Shown: one piece after another, positions 11,862 to 19,129 of the stretch
How positions within the stretch are numbered: the stretch's first letter is position 1
Layout of the letters: the number at the start of each line of letters is the position of its first letter
NCBI RefSeq assembly: GCF_013116825.1
Contig: NZ_JABFNS010000059.1
Coordinates: 1 to 50,491, forward strand
DNA from: Myxococcus xanthus
GTDB lineage: Bacteria; Myxococcota; Myxococcia; Myxococcales; Myxococcaceae
Length of the DNA stretch: 50,491 nt
Direction of reading: 5' to 3'
Translations under genes and position numbers: made by a program
The notes under the pieces: generated by a model
The model's input: only the letters and a program-made list of their open reading frames with translations
Told to the model about the DNA's origin: nothing
Database searches by the model: none

Positions 11862-12824
11862 CTACCCGCGTCGCCACCACTTCCGCCGCGCGGCCCTCAC
11901 GTCGGACCAGTCCACAAGGCAGTCGTGCACGTTCTCCTGGCCGCGCTGGGCGTCCGGCATGTCCCCTGACTCCACGCGCGAAATCAGCTCCGGAAGCCGC
12001 TCGTAGAACGTGGGTGAGCGGTACTGGGGATGCAATGTCCACAGGCCCGGCGCCACGCCCAGGAAGTCCAGCCGCCACAAGCCGCGACGCTTGAGCCTCC
12101 GGGTGACCAGGTTCTCCGGCTCGCGGTACGGCGGATTGCCCGCGCGCAAGGCACGCAGCACGTGAATGGGCGGCGCCAGCTTCGCCTGCAGCGGGCCCAC
12201 CCGGCGCACCAGTGCATCGCGGTCCACGAAGAAGGCCCGGCTACTGAAGCGCCGGAAACGGAACGTGTGGGCGCCCTGTGCATCGGGCTCGTACCAGCGA
12301 CGGTCTCCCGCAATCGTCCCGTCCGCGCGCGGCGGGCCCGACAAGGGACTGCAGCTCACCAACTCCTCGCGTGACGCGAGCTGCGCGGCCGCCTCCGCCA
12401 TCCAGGCGCGCGACGCTCCGCCGATGAGCATGTCCGCATCCAGGTGCATCACGTGCGGGTGCTTCGCCGCCGCGAGCCCGAAGAAATAGGAATGGAAGGG
12501 CCCGCCGCGCGAGTCCTTCATGGGCAGCCGGGAGCCTCCAAAGAACTGCTCGGAGAGTGCCTTCGTGACGGCGGGGGAGTAGTCCACCTCCACCAGCCGG
12601 ATGCGCGGATCCGCCGAGGACAGCTCCGACAGCAGCGCATCCATCTTCGGCTTTCGCTCCAGCCACGCACCCGCGAAGCGGCTGCCCTGGCTGCGGTGCA
12701 GGTCCAGCACGAGCAGCACCTCCTGCACGGAGGGCCCGAGCTGGCGCAGTTGATGCGGAAGGATGAGGCGCGCGTGCGGATAGTCCGTGGGCGCGAGGTT
12801 GATTTGCAGGGTGACCGGGCTCAC
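11862..12824 (-). CDS. Putative glycosyltransferase (GT-A-like)
   Basis: This protein of 320 residues looks like a cytoplasmic GT-A fold glycosyltransferase. It has an N-terminal strand pattern (VTLQINLAPTDYPHARLILPHQLRQL, here read in two pieces), an acidic metal-binding DxD-type motif in VMHLDADM (Asp 129 and 131), and a following GGASRAWM. Basic C-terminal segments (TRRLKRRGLWRLDFLG) may contact membrane or acceptor. No transmembrane helix is clear. The donor and acceptor are unknown. The only start in frame is GTG 12824, which overlaps the stop of a 20-codon ORF upstream (GTGA), so its translation may be coupled. It is the last gene of the minus-strand series that includes the small peptide and tRNA genes, though cotranscription is unproven. 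Confidence 0.72.
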   Translation of the reverse strand: MSPVTLQINLAPTDYPHARLILPHQLRQLGPSVQEVLLVLDLHRSQGSRFAGAWLERKPKMDALLSELSSADPRIRLVEVDYSPAVTKALSEQFFGGSRLPMKDSRGGPFHSYFFGLAAAKHPHVMHLDADMLIGGASRAWMAEAAAQLASREELVSCSPLSGPPRADGTIAGDRRWYEPDAQGAHTFRFRRFSSRAFFVDRDALVRRVGPLQAKLAPPIHVLRALRAGNPPYREPENLVTRRLKRRGLWRLDFLGVAPGLWTLHPQYRSPTFYERLPELISRVESGDMPDAQRGQENVHDCLVDWSDVRAARRKWWRRG

Positions 12825-12883
12825 GGAGTGTCCAGCAAGAGGGAAATCGCGTCATCCATGACGGAGCGGTCCCCACTTGCCAT
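12821..12883 (-). CDS. Possible 20-codon upstream ORF coupled to the glycosyltransferase
   Basis: An ATG at 12883 opens a 20-residue frame (containing VMDDAISLLLDTP) whose TGA overlaps the GTG start of the glycosyltransferase. The stop/start overlap is the main argument. No good ribosome-binding site precedes the ATG, so this may only be a chance frame. Confidence 0.28.
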   Translation of the reverse strand: MASGDRSVMDDAISLLLDTP

Positions 12884-12915
12884 ACCCACAGTGCACCAGA
12901 CAACTGGCTGCGAGA

Positions 12916-12935
12916 GCGCCCCAGCTGCGGGGCGC
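12916..12935 (-). terminator. Hairpin after the 20-codon ORF
   Basis: GCGCCCC at 12916-12922 pairs perfectly with GGGGCGC at 12929-12935 around a 6-base loop, five bases after the stop of the small ORF at 12940. The following minus-strand bases are only weakly T-rich, so it may be a terminator, an attenuator, or a stabilising 3' structure. Confidence 0.4.
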
Positions 12936-12939
12936 GGTG

Positions 12940-13002
12940 TCAGAAGGAAGCGATGCCGTCGAACAGGTCTTCCGGCTCGGAATCAGTGGGGAGGGGAGTC
13001 AT
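12940..13002 (-). CDS. 20-residue peptide ORF directly after the first tRNA-like gene
   Basis: ATG 13002 has a good ribosome-binding site (GAGGTGA with a 5-base spacer) and opens a 20-codon frame rich in acidic residues (SEPEDLFDGIASF at the C-terminal end). It begins 22 bases after the 3' end of the tRNA-like gene at 13025-13095 and is followed at once by a hairpin. No similarity to a known leader peptide is recognised. It may be an acidic peptide, an attenuator leader, or chance. The ribosome-binding site and the tight packing make me favour expression. Confidence 0.4.
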   Translation of the reverse strand: MTPLPTDSEPEDLFDGIASF

Positions 13003-13024
13003 GGGCGTCACCTCGGGAATGAGC

Positions 13025-13095
13025 GCTCCGACAGGGAATCGAACCCTGTTCACACGGTAGACGGCCGTGCTGCGATTCCAATCGCATCCCGGAGC
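13025..13095 (-). tRNA. Atypical tRNA-like gene, anticodon GTC, with C33 and G8
   Basis: A 71-base cloverleaf can be folded on the minus strand. The acceptor GCTCCGG pairs with TCGGAGC (last pair G-U), the D arm is TGCG/CGCA around an 8-base loop with GG, the anticodon stem CACGG/CCGTG closes the 7-base loop CCGTCTA, and the T arm CAGGG/CCCTG encloses TTCGATT. The anticodon reads GTC (Asp in the standard code). Two nearly invariant bases are non-standard: position 33 is C instead of T, and position 8 is G instead of T. No CCA is encoded. The stems are perfect, so the structure appears selected, but it may not serve normal translation. Its 5' end is 15 bases after the T tract of a terminator, and I see no separate promoter. 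Confidence 0.62.
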
Positions 13096-13110
13096 AGTGG
13101 GGTTGACCCG

Positions 13111-13150
13111 GAAAAGAAAGAGGCCGGGCTCCCTCGGGAGCCCGGCCTCT
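13111..13150 (-). terminator. Rho-independent terminator of small peptide gene 1
   Basis: A near-perfect 15-base inverted repeat (arms 13119-13133 and 13136-13150, core AGAGGCCGGGCTCCC) is followed on the minus strand by TTTCTTTTC. This is a textbook intrinsic terminator lying 37 bases after the stop of the peptide gene. The same element with few changes follows the second peptide gene at 14958-14996. Confidence 0.88.
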
Positions 13151-13187
13151 GGCCTGCCATGCCCTGTCCTTCGACGGGCACGGTGGG

Positions 13188-13340
13188 TCAGAACCCAGGC
13201 GGGAGACCTCGACGGGAGGTCGCCCCCCGCTTGGAATCACGAGCGGTGGCCCGGCCAGCGAGTGCGAGCGCGTCGATGCCGATGACAGTATCGTTCAGGG
13301 TGTCGGGATTCATCGGGCTCGTCAGGTTCGCCGTCTTCAT
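13188..13340 (-). CDS. Small peptide 1: conserved N-terminal half, variable C-terminal half (RiPP-precursor-like)
   Basis: This 50-residue ORF starts at ATG 13340 behind the strong ribosome-binding site AAAGGAG (8-base spacer to the ATG). Residues 1-21 nearly match those of a second small ORF at 15034-15168 (shared NLTSP, then NPDTLNDTVIG), with 18 of 21 residues identical. From residue 22 the two sequences have nothing in common. Here the C-terminal part is Ala/Leu then basic (ALALAGRATARDSKRG) and ends in LPPGF. A conserved leader with a divergent core is the usual form of ribosomally made, modified peptides, but no processing enzyme of a known class is adjacent. The upstream region shares TGTCAGGCCC and GCGTC with copy 2 at the same spacing, and an intrinsic terminator follows. 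Function unknown. Confidence 0.72.
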   Translation of the reverse strand: MKTANLTSPMNPDTLNDTVIGIDALALAGRATARDSKRGATSRRGLPPGF

Positions 13341-13368
13341 GGCCACCGCTCCTTTCATGGGAAATGGA

Positions 13369-13393
13369 CGCAATGGCCGCACAGGGCCTGACA
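13369..13393 (-). promoter_or_regulatory. Shared promoter-like element of peptide gene 1
   Basis: On the minus strand TGTCAGGCCC (13384-13393) is followed by GCGTC. The interval from TGTCA to CGTC is 18 bases, identical to the copy upstream of peptide gene 2, although the intervening bases differ. The pattern resembles ECF-sigma promoters, whose -10 often contains CGTC, but the -35 is not a known consensus. The element lies 44 bases before the ATG. Confidence 0.45.
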
Positions 13394-13423
13394 GGCTGCG
13401 CACGGGCTGAAGACAGGGACGCG

Positions 13424-14218
13424 ATGGCGGAGGACGCGCAGCAGCAGGGCTACAGTCAATGGGCACCGCCTATCGAGATGGCGGACGCGGTGGACGCGTT
13501 CTGGCAGTTCTGGGTGCCACGAAAGCCCCACGGCATCCCCCTCCCCCGGCAGCACCGGGTCCTTCCGGATGGCTGCACCGACCTCATCTTCGGATTCCAA
13601 CATGCCCCAGGCCCGGTGTGGCTGACCGCACCCCGGCTGGCCGTCGTCGGCCCCATGAAGCGCTTCGTCCTCGTAGACCTCGAGCCCGGCGGGGTGAGCC
13701 TGGGCGTCAGGCTCCGTCCTGGCTGGGCGCAGGCCCTCCTGGGTGTCAGTCCGCGTGAACTCTGCGGACTCAACGTCTCCGCCCAGGACTGCTCGCCCGC
13801 CCTCACACAGCTTCAGCGGCGGATGGAAGACTGCGCCTCGCCCGCCCGGGCCATGGCCCTGCTCCAGCGCACCATCGCCCGACGCTGGGCTTCGTTCCGG
13901 AGCATGGCGAAGCCGCGCGCCGTCCAGGCCCTGGGGCACCTCCAAGCCGCATCGGGACAGGTGCGCATGGCCGCGCTCGCTCGCGAACTGGGCGTGAGTG
14001 AGCGCACCCTGCACCGGGACATCCTGGACGAAGCCGGCGTACCGCCGAAGCTGCTCGCGCGCGTGCTGCGCTTTCAGCGGGCGGTGTCCCTGCTGCGCTC
14101 CCGTGAGGGCACGGACCTGTGTGACGTCGCGCTCGAATGCGGCTACGCGGACCAGGCGCATCTGTCACGAGACGTGCGGGAACTGGCCGGCGTGTCGCCC
14201 ACCGCACTCCTGGGCTGA
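13424..14218 (+). CDS. AraC family transcriptional regulator
   Basis: The protein of about 264 residues has a C-terminal double helix-turn-helix of AraC type: VRMAALARELGVSERTLHRD for the first and DLCDVALECGYADQAHLSRD for the second (each quoted in part), ending SPTALLG. The N-terminal half resembles the DUF6597-type sensor domain (QHRVLPDGCTDLIFGF, then LRPGWAQALLGVSP), which binds unknown small ligands. It is a cytoplasmic DNA-binding regulator. I place the start at ATG 13424 because it is preceded by AGGGA and gives the usual domain start; ATG 13364 is also in frame. It is divergent from peptide gene 1 and shares its upstream region, so it is a reasonable candidate regulator of that gene. 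The VOC gene follows after 88 bases on the same strand. Confidence 0.9.
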   Translation: MAEDAQQQGYSQWAPPIEMADAVDAFWQFWVPRKPHGIPLPRQHRVLPDGCTDLIFGFQHAPGPVWLTAPRLAVVGPMKRFVLVDLEPGGVSLGVRLRPGWAQALLGVSPRELCGLNVSAQDCSPALTQLQRRMEDCASPARAMALLQRTIARRWASFRSMAKPRAVQALGHLQAASGQVRMAALARELGVSERTLHRDILDEAGVPPKLLARVLRFQRAVSLLRSREGTDLCDVALECGYADQAHLSRDVRELAGVSPTALLG

Positions 14219-14306
14219 GCGCTGTCCGATTCCTTCAAGACAGACCCGCGCCATCCGTGTGACGACGCACTCCCACAGACGTCCCACTGCCCCACAGGAG
14301 TCCGCC

Positions 14307-14696
14307 ATGAAGCTCGGCTACATCATCCTCTACGTACCGGACGTGAGCGGCGCCATCGCCTTCTACGAGAAGGCCTTCGGACTGGCGCGCCGCTTCATCC
14401 ATGAGAGCGGCGGCTACGCGGAGATGGAGACAGGCACCACCGCGCTGGCCTTCGTCGAGGAAGGCGCTGCGAAGGAGCACGGCTTCACCGTGCGTCATCT
14501 GCGTCCGAAGGAGGAGGCCGCGGCCATTGAACTGGCGCTCGTCACCCCCGACGTGGCCGCCGCGTACACGCGCGCCGTGGCGGCGGGCGCCGAGGCCACG
14601 CAACCGCCCAAGCTGAAGCCCTGGGGGCAGACGGTAGCCTACGTGAGAGACCTCAACGGCGTCCTGGTGGAGCTCTGCACCCCGATGGGAGGGTAG
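14307..14696 (+). CDS. VOC family (glyoxalase/bleomycin-resistance fold) protein
   Basis: This 129-residue protein has the two beta-alpha-beta-beta-beta modules of the vicinal oxygen chelate superfamily. Visible elements are YIILYVPDVSGAIAFYEKAFGL at the start (read in part), GYAEMETGTTALAFVEE, IELALVTPDVAAAYTRAV, and VAYVRDLNGVLVELCTP at the end. A C-terminal Glu in the metal position (LVELCTP) is present. Members act as glyoxalases, dioxygenases or drug-binding proteins; which applies here cannot be told. Start ATG 14307 is preceded by CAGGAG. It sits downstream of the AraC gene and converges on the tRNA-like genes. Confidence 0.92.
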   Translation: MKLGYIILYVPDVSGAIAFYEKAFGLARRFIHESGGYAEMETGTTALAFVEEGAAKEHGFTVRHLRPKEEAAAIELALVTPDVAAAYTRAVAAGAEATQPPKLKPWGQTVAYVRDLNGVLVELCTPMGG

Positions 14697-14755
14697 TGGC
14701 CGCACACCCCAAGCGCGCTCTTGTCCAAGCTGAGCGACGTCCCGGAAACAAACTT

Positions 14756-14828
14756 GCCGCGAGCGGGATTCGAACCCGCACGTTCTGCATTCTGAGTGCA
14801 GCGCCTCTACCAATTGGGCTACCGCGGC
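14756..14828 (-). tRNA. Class I tRNA with anticodon CAG (nominally Leu)
   Basis: The 73-base minus-strand sequence folds perfectly. The acceptor GCCGCGG pairs with TCGCGGC, T8 and A9 are standard, the D arm is GCC/GGC with a GG-containing loop, the anticodon stem CTGCA/TGCAG closes CTCAGAA with T33 present, the variable loop is 5 bases (AACGT), and the T arm GCGGG/CCCGC encloses TTCGAAT. The discriminator is A. The anticodon reads CAG, which would decode CTG (Leu), yet bacterial tRNA-Leu genes have a long variable arm and this one does not. It is therefore either a reassigned or misread tRNA or one charged by another synthetase. It follows the tRNA-like gene at 14867-14937 on the same strand, so the two may share a transcript. 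Confidence 0.85.
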
Positions 14829-14840
14829 GTTCTTCGATGA

Positions 14841-14862
14841 CGGCAACCCGGGTGGGCTGCCG
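14841..14862 (-). terminator. Hairpin between two tRNA-like genes
   Basis: On the minus strand CGGCAGCCC (14862-14854) pairs with GGGTTGCCG (14849-14841) with one G-U pair and a 4-base loop. No T tract follows. It fills most of the 38-base spacer between the tRNA-like genes and could be a processing signal rather than a terminator. Confidence 0.35.
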
Positions 14863-14866
14863 GAAA

Positions 14867-14937
14867 GCGGTCGACGGGATTCGAACCCGTGTTCACCTGG
14901 ATGGCGACCAGGGGCCTGACCACTCGGCCACGACCGC
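14867..14937 (-). tRNA. Atypical tRNA-like gene, anticodon GCC, with C33
   Basis: A 71-base cloverleaf is clear on the minus strand. The acceptor GCGGTCG pairs with CGACCGC, the D arm is GCC/GGC with loop GAGTGGTCA, the anticodon stem CCTGG/CCAGG closes TCGCCAT, and the T arm ACGGG/CCCGT encloses TTCGAAT. The anticodon reads GCC (Gly), but position 33 is C rather than the almost universal T. The D arm, with TGGCCGAGTGG, resembles class II Ser/Leu tRNAs, while the variable loop has only 5 bases. Like the GTC gene it begins about 20 bases after the terminator of a small peptide gene. No promoter of its own is visible. Confidence 0.72.
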
Positions 14938-14957
14938 ATGTGCTGCCACGACCCGGA

Positions 14958-14996
14958 CAAGAAAGAGGCCGGGTTCCCTCGGGGAGCCCGGCCTCT
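14958..14996 (-). terminator. Rho-independent terminator of small peptide gene 2
   Basis: AGAGGCCGGG and CCCGGCCTCT (14964-14973 and 14987-14996) form a 10-base stem extended by four more pairs after a single C-A mismatch, followed on the minus strand by TTTCTTGT. It closely matches the terminator of peptide gene 1 at 13111-13150, and the preceding bases (GGCATGGCAGGCC) are also shared. Confidence 0.86.
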
Positions 14997-15033
14997 GGCC
15001 TGCCATGCCACGTCGATGGACGGGCGTAAGGCG

Positions 15034-15168
15034 TCAGAGTCCGGGCCATCTACCGCCAATGGGTAGACCGGGCAGCACGGGAGCGGGCAGCAGGGCGACG
15101 GGCGCGCCGATGACAGTGTCGTTCAAGGTGTCGGGATTCACCGGGCTCGTCAGGTTCGTCGTCTGCAT
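15034..15168 (-). CDS. Small peptide 2: conserved N-terminal half, variable C-terminal half (RiPP-precursor-like)
   Basis: This 44-residue ORF is the paralogue of the one at 13188-13340. It starts at ATG 15168 behind the same AAAGGAGCGGTG ribosome-binding region. Residues 1-21 differ from copy 1 only at positions 2 (Q/K), 4 (T/A) and 10 (V/M), and two further base changes are synonymous. The C-terminal 23 residues are unrelated to copy 1 and are hydrophobic and proline-rich (PVALLPAPVLPGLP), ending in RWPGL. The abrupt change from near identity to no similarity at codon 22, with similarity returning in the 3' untranslated region, fits a leader/core peptide. Alternatives are a small regulatory peptide or a secreted bacteriocin-like peptide, though no signal peptide is visible. 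A terminator and an atypical tRNA gene follow. Confidence 0.72.
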   Translation of the reverse strand: MQTTNLTSPVNPDTLNDTVIGAPVALLPAPVLPGLPIGGRWPGL

Positions 15169-15195
15169 GTCACCGCTCCTTTCTGTGAAAAATGA

Positions 15196-15220
15196 CGCGC
15201 TGGAAGCGCGGGGCCTGACA
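15196..15220 (-). promoter_or_regulatory. Shared promoter-like element of peptide gene 2
   Basis: TGTCAGGCCC (15211-15220 read on the minus strand) precedes GCGTC with 18 bases between TGTCA and CGTC, as upstream of peptide gene 1. It lies 43 bases before the ATG, against 44 in copy 1. The constant spacing argues for a common sigma factor or activator. Confidence 0.45.
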
Positions 15221-15324
15221 CCGCGCCACGCCTGTCACCGGCCCGGCCCGCGGATGGGGTATGAAGGCCCTGGAGCCTGCGCCGCCTCCCCCAGGCCGAG
15301 GTCACCCGGGCGGCGCCCCCCTCG

Positions 15325-16686
15325 ATGAAGACCGTTCCCTGCCTGCTCGCATGGTCCGCGATGCTGTCCCTGTCCGGGTGTGCGGACACCGGCGATGAAT
15401 GCGGCCTCGTCCCGCTGCCAGGAGGCATGGGACAGACCCCGCCCCTGCTGTCGCTGGAGGTCCCCGCGGAGCTCCAAGTCCAGCCGAGCCTGAACTTCAC
15501 CTGTGAGGGCCCTGACACCTCCCAGGTCCCCGACAGCATCACGGCGGAGGTGTTCGACCCGAACAACCACGCCGTGGCCGCGGAGGCGTCCCTCACCGGC
15601 AATGGTCAGGCGGCCACCGTCCGCTTCACGCCGACGACCACCGGACGCCACCACGTCCGCGTCGCCTTCGCCCCCGTGGGCAGCCTCCAGCAGTTCGGCG
15701 CCTACGTGTCCCGCGCGTGGACCGGAGGAGCGTCGACAGTGCTGCCGCTGCCCCGCTGCACGCAACTGGACCGCACCACGCATGGCACCTGGCTGTGTGA
15801 CGGCGTGGCGGTGCACGCGTCGAACGGAACCCAGACGCCACTCGGCGGCGTCTCCGGCATGCCCGACGTGGCCGTCGCGGGTGATGTCGTCTGGGTCGTG
15901 GGCGAGGACCGGGTGCGCCGCTTCGTCGACACCGGCTCGGAGCTCGAGCTCACCGGTTCGCTCCTGCTCAACCAGCGCGACACCGTGAAGGTCATCCAGA
16001 ATCGGCTCGCCACCACGGATGAGCTGTGGGTGCTCGACTCGGAGCGACTGCACCGCTTCGCCTTCACCTCAGAAGGTGTCGTCATCGGTGCCCCCCCCAC
16101 GCCGTGGGGACGGGTCAACCAGCTGCCCTTCGGCGTCGACATGGTGCTGGGCCTGCTCGTGCGTCTGGGCCCCGACACGGTCAGCGTCGTCCAGGTGACG
16201 CAGGAACCCGACAGCCGCGCGTGCACGTTCCGGTTGGGCCCGAGCGGGGCCTTCGTCGCCTCGGAGGCGCCGTGTCAGCGCCTGCCGGGCGTGCCAGCGG
16301 GCATCGAGGATGGCGCGGTGTGGACTCGCGTGGACACCCTGCTCCTGCCGCAGCCAGGACAGACGCTGTACCGGTGGGCCGCGGTGGATGGCGCGCTGAC
16401 CGAACGAGGCACCCTGGTCGTGGACGCGCCGCTCGAGTTGGTGAGCGCGCCCCTCCGCCCTGGCTTCGCCATCCCCTTCCTCCAGTGGAGGCAGTCAGGC
16501 GTCGGCTCCGCAGTCCCCGTACCGCCCGAGCCACAGGGCCCGCTGGGACTGGAGCTGCTGCCGGGCAACGCGGACCTGTCTCCCGGACTGCGAACCCTCT
16601 CTCCGCGCTTCTATTGGGAGGCCGGCGGCGGGCAGGGCCTCGGTGGGACGCGGGTGTACGCACGGCGTGCGTCTTCGTTGAAATAA
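15325..16686 (+). CDS. Large lipoprotein of unknown function
   Basis: The 453-residue product has a lipoprotein signal peptide (LLAWSAMLSLSGC, lipobox LSGC, Cys about 19) and would be anchored to a membrane. Residues about 40-130 look like an Ig-like beta-sandwich (AELQVQPSLNFTCEG, TVRFTPTTTGRHHVRVAF). The rest has repeating beta segments reminiscent of a beta-propeller, for example VAVAGDVVWVVGEDRVRRF and ATTDELWVLDSERLHRF. No catalytic motif or named family is recognised. It begins only 157 bases from the start of peptide gene 2 and is divergent from it, so their promoters share that gap. The next gene, mgtE, starts 141 bases downstream. Confidence 0.85.
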   Translation: MKTVPCLLAWSAMLSLSGCADTGDECGLVPLPGGMGQTPPLLSLEVPAELQVQPSLNFTCEGPDTSQVPDSITAEVFDPNNHAVAAEASLTGNGQAATVRFTPTTTGRHHVRVAFAPVGSLQQFGAYVSRAWTGGASTVLPLPRCTQLDRTTHGTWLCDGVAVHASNGTQTPLGGVSGMPDVAVAGDVVWVVGEDRVRRFVDTGSELELTGSLLLNQRDTVKVIQNRLATTDELWVLDSERLHRFAFTSEGVVIGAPPTPWGRVNQLPFGVDMVLGLLVRLGPDTVSVVQVTQEPDSRACTFRLGPSGAFVASEAPCQRLPGVPAGIEDGAVWTRVDTLLLPQPGQTLYRWAAVDGALTERGTLVVDAPLELVSAPLRPGFAIPFLQWRQSGVGSAVPVPPEPQGPLGLELLPGNADLSPGLRTLSPRFYWEAGGGQGLGGTRVYARRASSLK

Positions 16687-16827
16687 CGAGACGGTTGGGG
16701 CACACACGGAAGGAAAGCGCGAAATGTCGCCTGCCTGCCTCTCGCGATACCTGGCCTTCCGGGTGTAGAGAGGCCCGCGCGCCGCGGCACCACGCGCTCC
16801 ACCCTACACGCCCGGAGGTGAGCCCCC

Positions 16828-18153
<1,326 letters not shown>

Positions 18154-18197
18154 AGCGCCGGGGCCCGTGAGGCCGCGGCTTCGCGGGAGACACGGCC

Positions 18198-19109
18198 ATG
18201 CTTCACCTGACCCCACGGCGCACCCTCGACCTGGAGGCGCCCGTCGCGCCGGGACGTTCGTCTCACGTCACCGCCTCGAGCGGACTGGTCCGCTCGGGCG
18301 ACTGGCTCTACACCGTCGCGGATGAGCCGCTGCACCTGGCCGCGTTCTCCCTGTCGAGGGCAAGCCCCGGCCATGGCGTGGTGCTCTTCGCGAACCACCA
18401 ACCCGACGCGCCCGTCACCCTCAAGTCGTCGCAGCCCGACCTGGAGGTGCCCTGCCTGCTGGCGCCCCAGGGCAGCGCGCCCCACGGTTCGCTGCTGATG
18501 CTGCCGTCGGGCACCTCCGCGGGCAGGCAGCGCGGCGTGCTGGTCGCCCTGGGCGCGGACGGCACCCTGGCGGGAGATGCCCGGGCCGTGGACGTCACGG
18601 CGCTGTACACCCAGCTCAGCCGGGAGTTCGGACCGCTCCACATCGCCGGGGCGGCGATGTCGGGAGGACTGATGCGGCTGCTCCAGCGCGGCGGCGAGCC
18701 CGGCACCGACGCCCTCGTGGACCTGGACGCGGAGCGGGTGCTGCGCGGACTGGAAGCCGGCGCGCTGGGCCCGGACGTGGTGCGCATGACGCGCCGCTGG
18801 GAGCTGGGACAAGCCGGAGGCATGCGGCTGTCCTTCACGGCGGCATCGCCGCTTCCTGGCGGGCGGATGGTCTTCACCGCGACCGCGGGGAGTACCGGCC
18901 CGACGGCAACCGTGGGCGGCTCCGTCGTGGGCGTGCTGGCGCCGGATGGCTCGCCGCAGTTCCTCGACGCGCTGGAGGGCCACGTGACAGTGACGGGCGT
19001 GGATGCCCGGGTGGAACAGGGGCGCGTGCGGCTGCTCCTGACGGCCCTCTCCGAAGAGGGGGCGGGCCCCGCGAACCTGCTGGAAGCGACGCTGGACGTC
19101 CCGGCGTAG
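18198..19109 (+). CDS. Conserved hypothetical protein, probable beta-propeller
   Basis: This 303-residue protein has no signal peptide and is predicted cytoplasmic. It is made of repeated short beta strands, such as SGDWLYTVADEPLHLAAFSL, GSLLMLPSG, GVLVALGADG, GRMVFTATAG and GSVVGVLAPDG, consistent with a propeller-like fold. No enzyme motif is seen and I do not recognise a characterised family. It lies 44 bases downstream of mgtE on the same strand and may be cotranscribed with it. Its stop faces the stop of the TPR lipoprotein gene 20 bases away. Confidence 0.75.
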   Translation: MLHLTPRRTLDLEAPVAPGRSSHVTASSGLVRSGDWLYTVADEPLHLAAFSLSRASPGHGVVLFANHQPDAPVTLKSSQPDLEVPCLLAPQGSAPHGSLLMLPSGTSAGRQRGVLVALGADGTLAGDARAVDVTALYTQLSREFGPLHIAGAAMSGGLMRLLQRGGEPGTDALVDLDAERVLRGLEAGALGPDVVRMTRRWELGQAGGMRLSFTAASPLPGGRMVFTATAGSTGPTATVGGSVVGVLAPDGSPQFLDALEGHVTVTGVDARVEQGRVRLLLTALSEEGAGPANLLEATLDVPA

Positions 19110-19129
19110 GGCGGCGTGTCCGCCCCGAG

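Noticed and set aside
11852-11863. Palindrome AGTGCCGGCACT between rraA and the glycosyltransferase gene
   Set aside because: It is short, lacks a T tract and overlaps the stop codon, so it cannot be told from chance.
13025-15168. An integrated element using the tRNA genes as attachment sites
   Set aside because: There is no integrase, no direct repeat of a tRNA 3' end, and base composition does not change.
16687-16827. Mg2+ riboswitch before mgtE
   Set aside because: The 141-base gap is short and shows no M-box-like stem arrangement.
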